Shown here: piece after piece, positions 22,914 through 23,281 of the stretch
Numbering within the stretch: the stretch's first letter is position 1
Layout: every line of letters starts with the position of its first letter
Assembly (NCBI GenBank): GCA_051252095.1
Contig: JBPOFK010000025.1
Span: forward strand, 1 to 23,281
Length of the DNA stretch: 23,281 nt
Direction of reading: 5' to 3'
Source of the DNA: GCA-2401735 sp051252095
GTDB taxonomy: Bacteria; Pseudomonadota; Gammaproteobacteria; Burkholderiales; Methylophilaceae
Notes under the pieces: model-generated
What the model was told of the DNA's origin: nothing
Databases searched by the model: none
Seen by the model: the letters and a program-made list of their open reading frames with translations, nothing else
Program-made: the position numbers and the translations under genes

Positions 22914-23281
22914 ATGACAACATTAAATAAAAACACGATCGAAAATAAGTCAGAAGACTTATCTAAAAAAGCAAAAAGTAACATTAAATCATTATCAAGT
23001 AACGTTAAATCATCAACTAACGAAGTTGCAGATGACCTAATAGAGTCAACTGAAGAAACTAAAGATAAAGCGGTAAGCTTGGTAGAAAAAATTCAACATT
23101 TAATTTCTAGCTATACTGATCCGTCTAAAATTAGCGCGATTAAGTCAGATGTATATGACAAAGCATTAACACTTAAAGACACCGTGGGCCATGAGGTTTC
23201 TGACTCAGTGAGAAAAGGCAAGAAAAAAACAATTAAAAAAGTGAGAGAAAATCCACTTGGTTCAGTAGCAGTCGCAGCAGG
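22914..23281 (+). CDS. DUF883 (ElaB/YqjD-like) protein, 3' end cut by window
   Basis: Only the first 122 residues are visible. The sequence is polar, lysine-rich and helical, with repeated amphipathic segments (DLSKKAKSNIKSLSSNVKSS, TKDKAVSLVEKIQHLISS), and ends in RENPLGSVAVAA, the start of the conserved glycine-rich C-terminal membrane helix of the DUF883/YqjD/ElaB family. In E. coli these proteins are tail-anchored in the inner membrane and can bind ribosomes in stationary phase. The N-terminal part is longer than in E. coli YqjD. TTAGGAGAAAGAC gives a strong ribosome binding site. It follows the DUF1328 gene by 39 bases. The stop codon lies outside the window. Confidence 0.88.
   Translation, partial: MTTLNKNTIENKSEDLSKKAKSNIKSLSSNVKSSTNEVADDLIESTEETKDKAVSLVEKIQHLISSYTDPSKISAIKSDVYDKALTLKDTVGHEVSDSVRKGKKKTIKKVRENPLGSVAVAA

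Overview
This looks like a chromosomal piece of a low-to-mid GC betaproteobacterium. Methylophilaceae (Methylotenera-like) is my best guess, from the overall feel of the proteins and the birA-coaX-SPOR order; no rRNA or other taxonomic marker is present, so this is inference only. No tRNA, rRNA, CRISPR array or intact insertion sequence was seen.

Layout. (1) Positions 1-2646 are an accessory, partly decayed stretch. A minus-strand set holds a headless ABC-transporter ATPase fragment, an exported 495-aa protein with a Sel1-like segment, and a 55-aa unknown protein. A gene-poor AT-rich stretch follows, ending in six copies of a palindromic operator (GTCAA-N6-TTGAC). The operators sit directly in front of a 75-aa helix-turn-helix gene (2647-2874) that seems to be read from a leaderless, operator-covered promoter. 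(2) Positions 2934-8705 are housekeeping: birA-coaX-SPOR protein on the minus strand, divergent from glnS-cysK on the plus strand, then msrA convergent with cysK. (3) Positions 8854-12454 (+) are a close-packed set: an exported trypsin-like protease without PDZ domains, a membrane protein with an N-terminal FHA domain, and a non-canonical Y-family DNA polymerase. (4) Positions 12477-20120 (-) are a five-gene operon with overlapping ends: outer-membrane factor, membrane fusion protein, RND pump, OmpR-type response regulator, sensor kinase. Its promoter carries a direct repeat with an 11-bp period over the -35 region that resembles a PmrA/QseB-type box, which suggests the pump operon is controlled by its own two-component system. 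(5) Positions 20433-23281 are an envelope or osmotic stress neighbourhood: a periplasmic protein fusing two EF-hands to a BON domain, an orphan CHASE3 histidine kinase of the NarL/DegS type, a DUF1328 (YtjA-like) membrane peptide and the start of a DUF883 (ElaB/YqjD-like) protein. Clear inverted repeats lie in front of the BON gene and the kinase.

The most unusual signals are the six-operator array with its small HTH gene and leaderless promoter; the protease/FHA/Y-polymerase set; and the self-regulated efflux operon, whose kinase has lost a recognisable DxGxG box.
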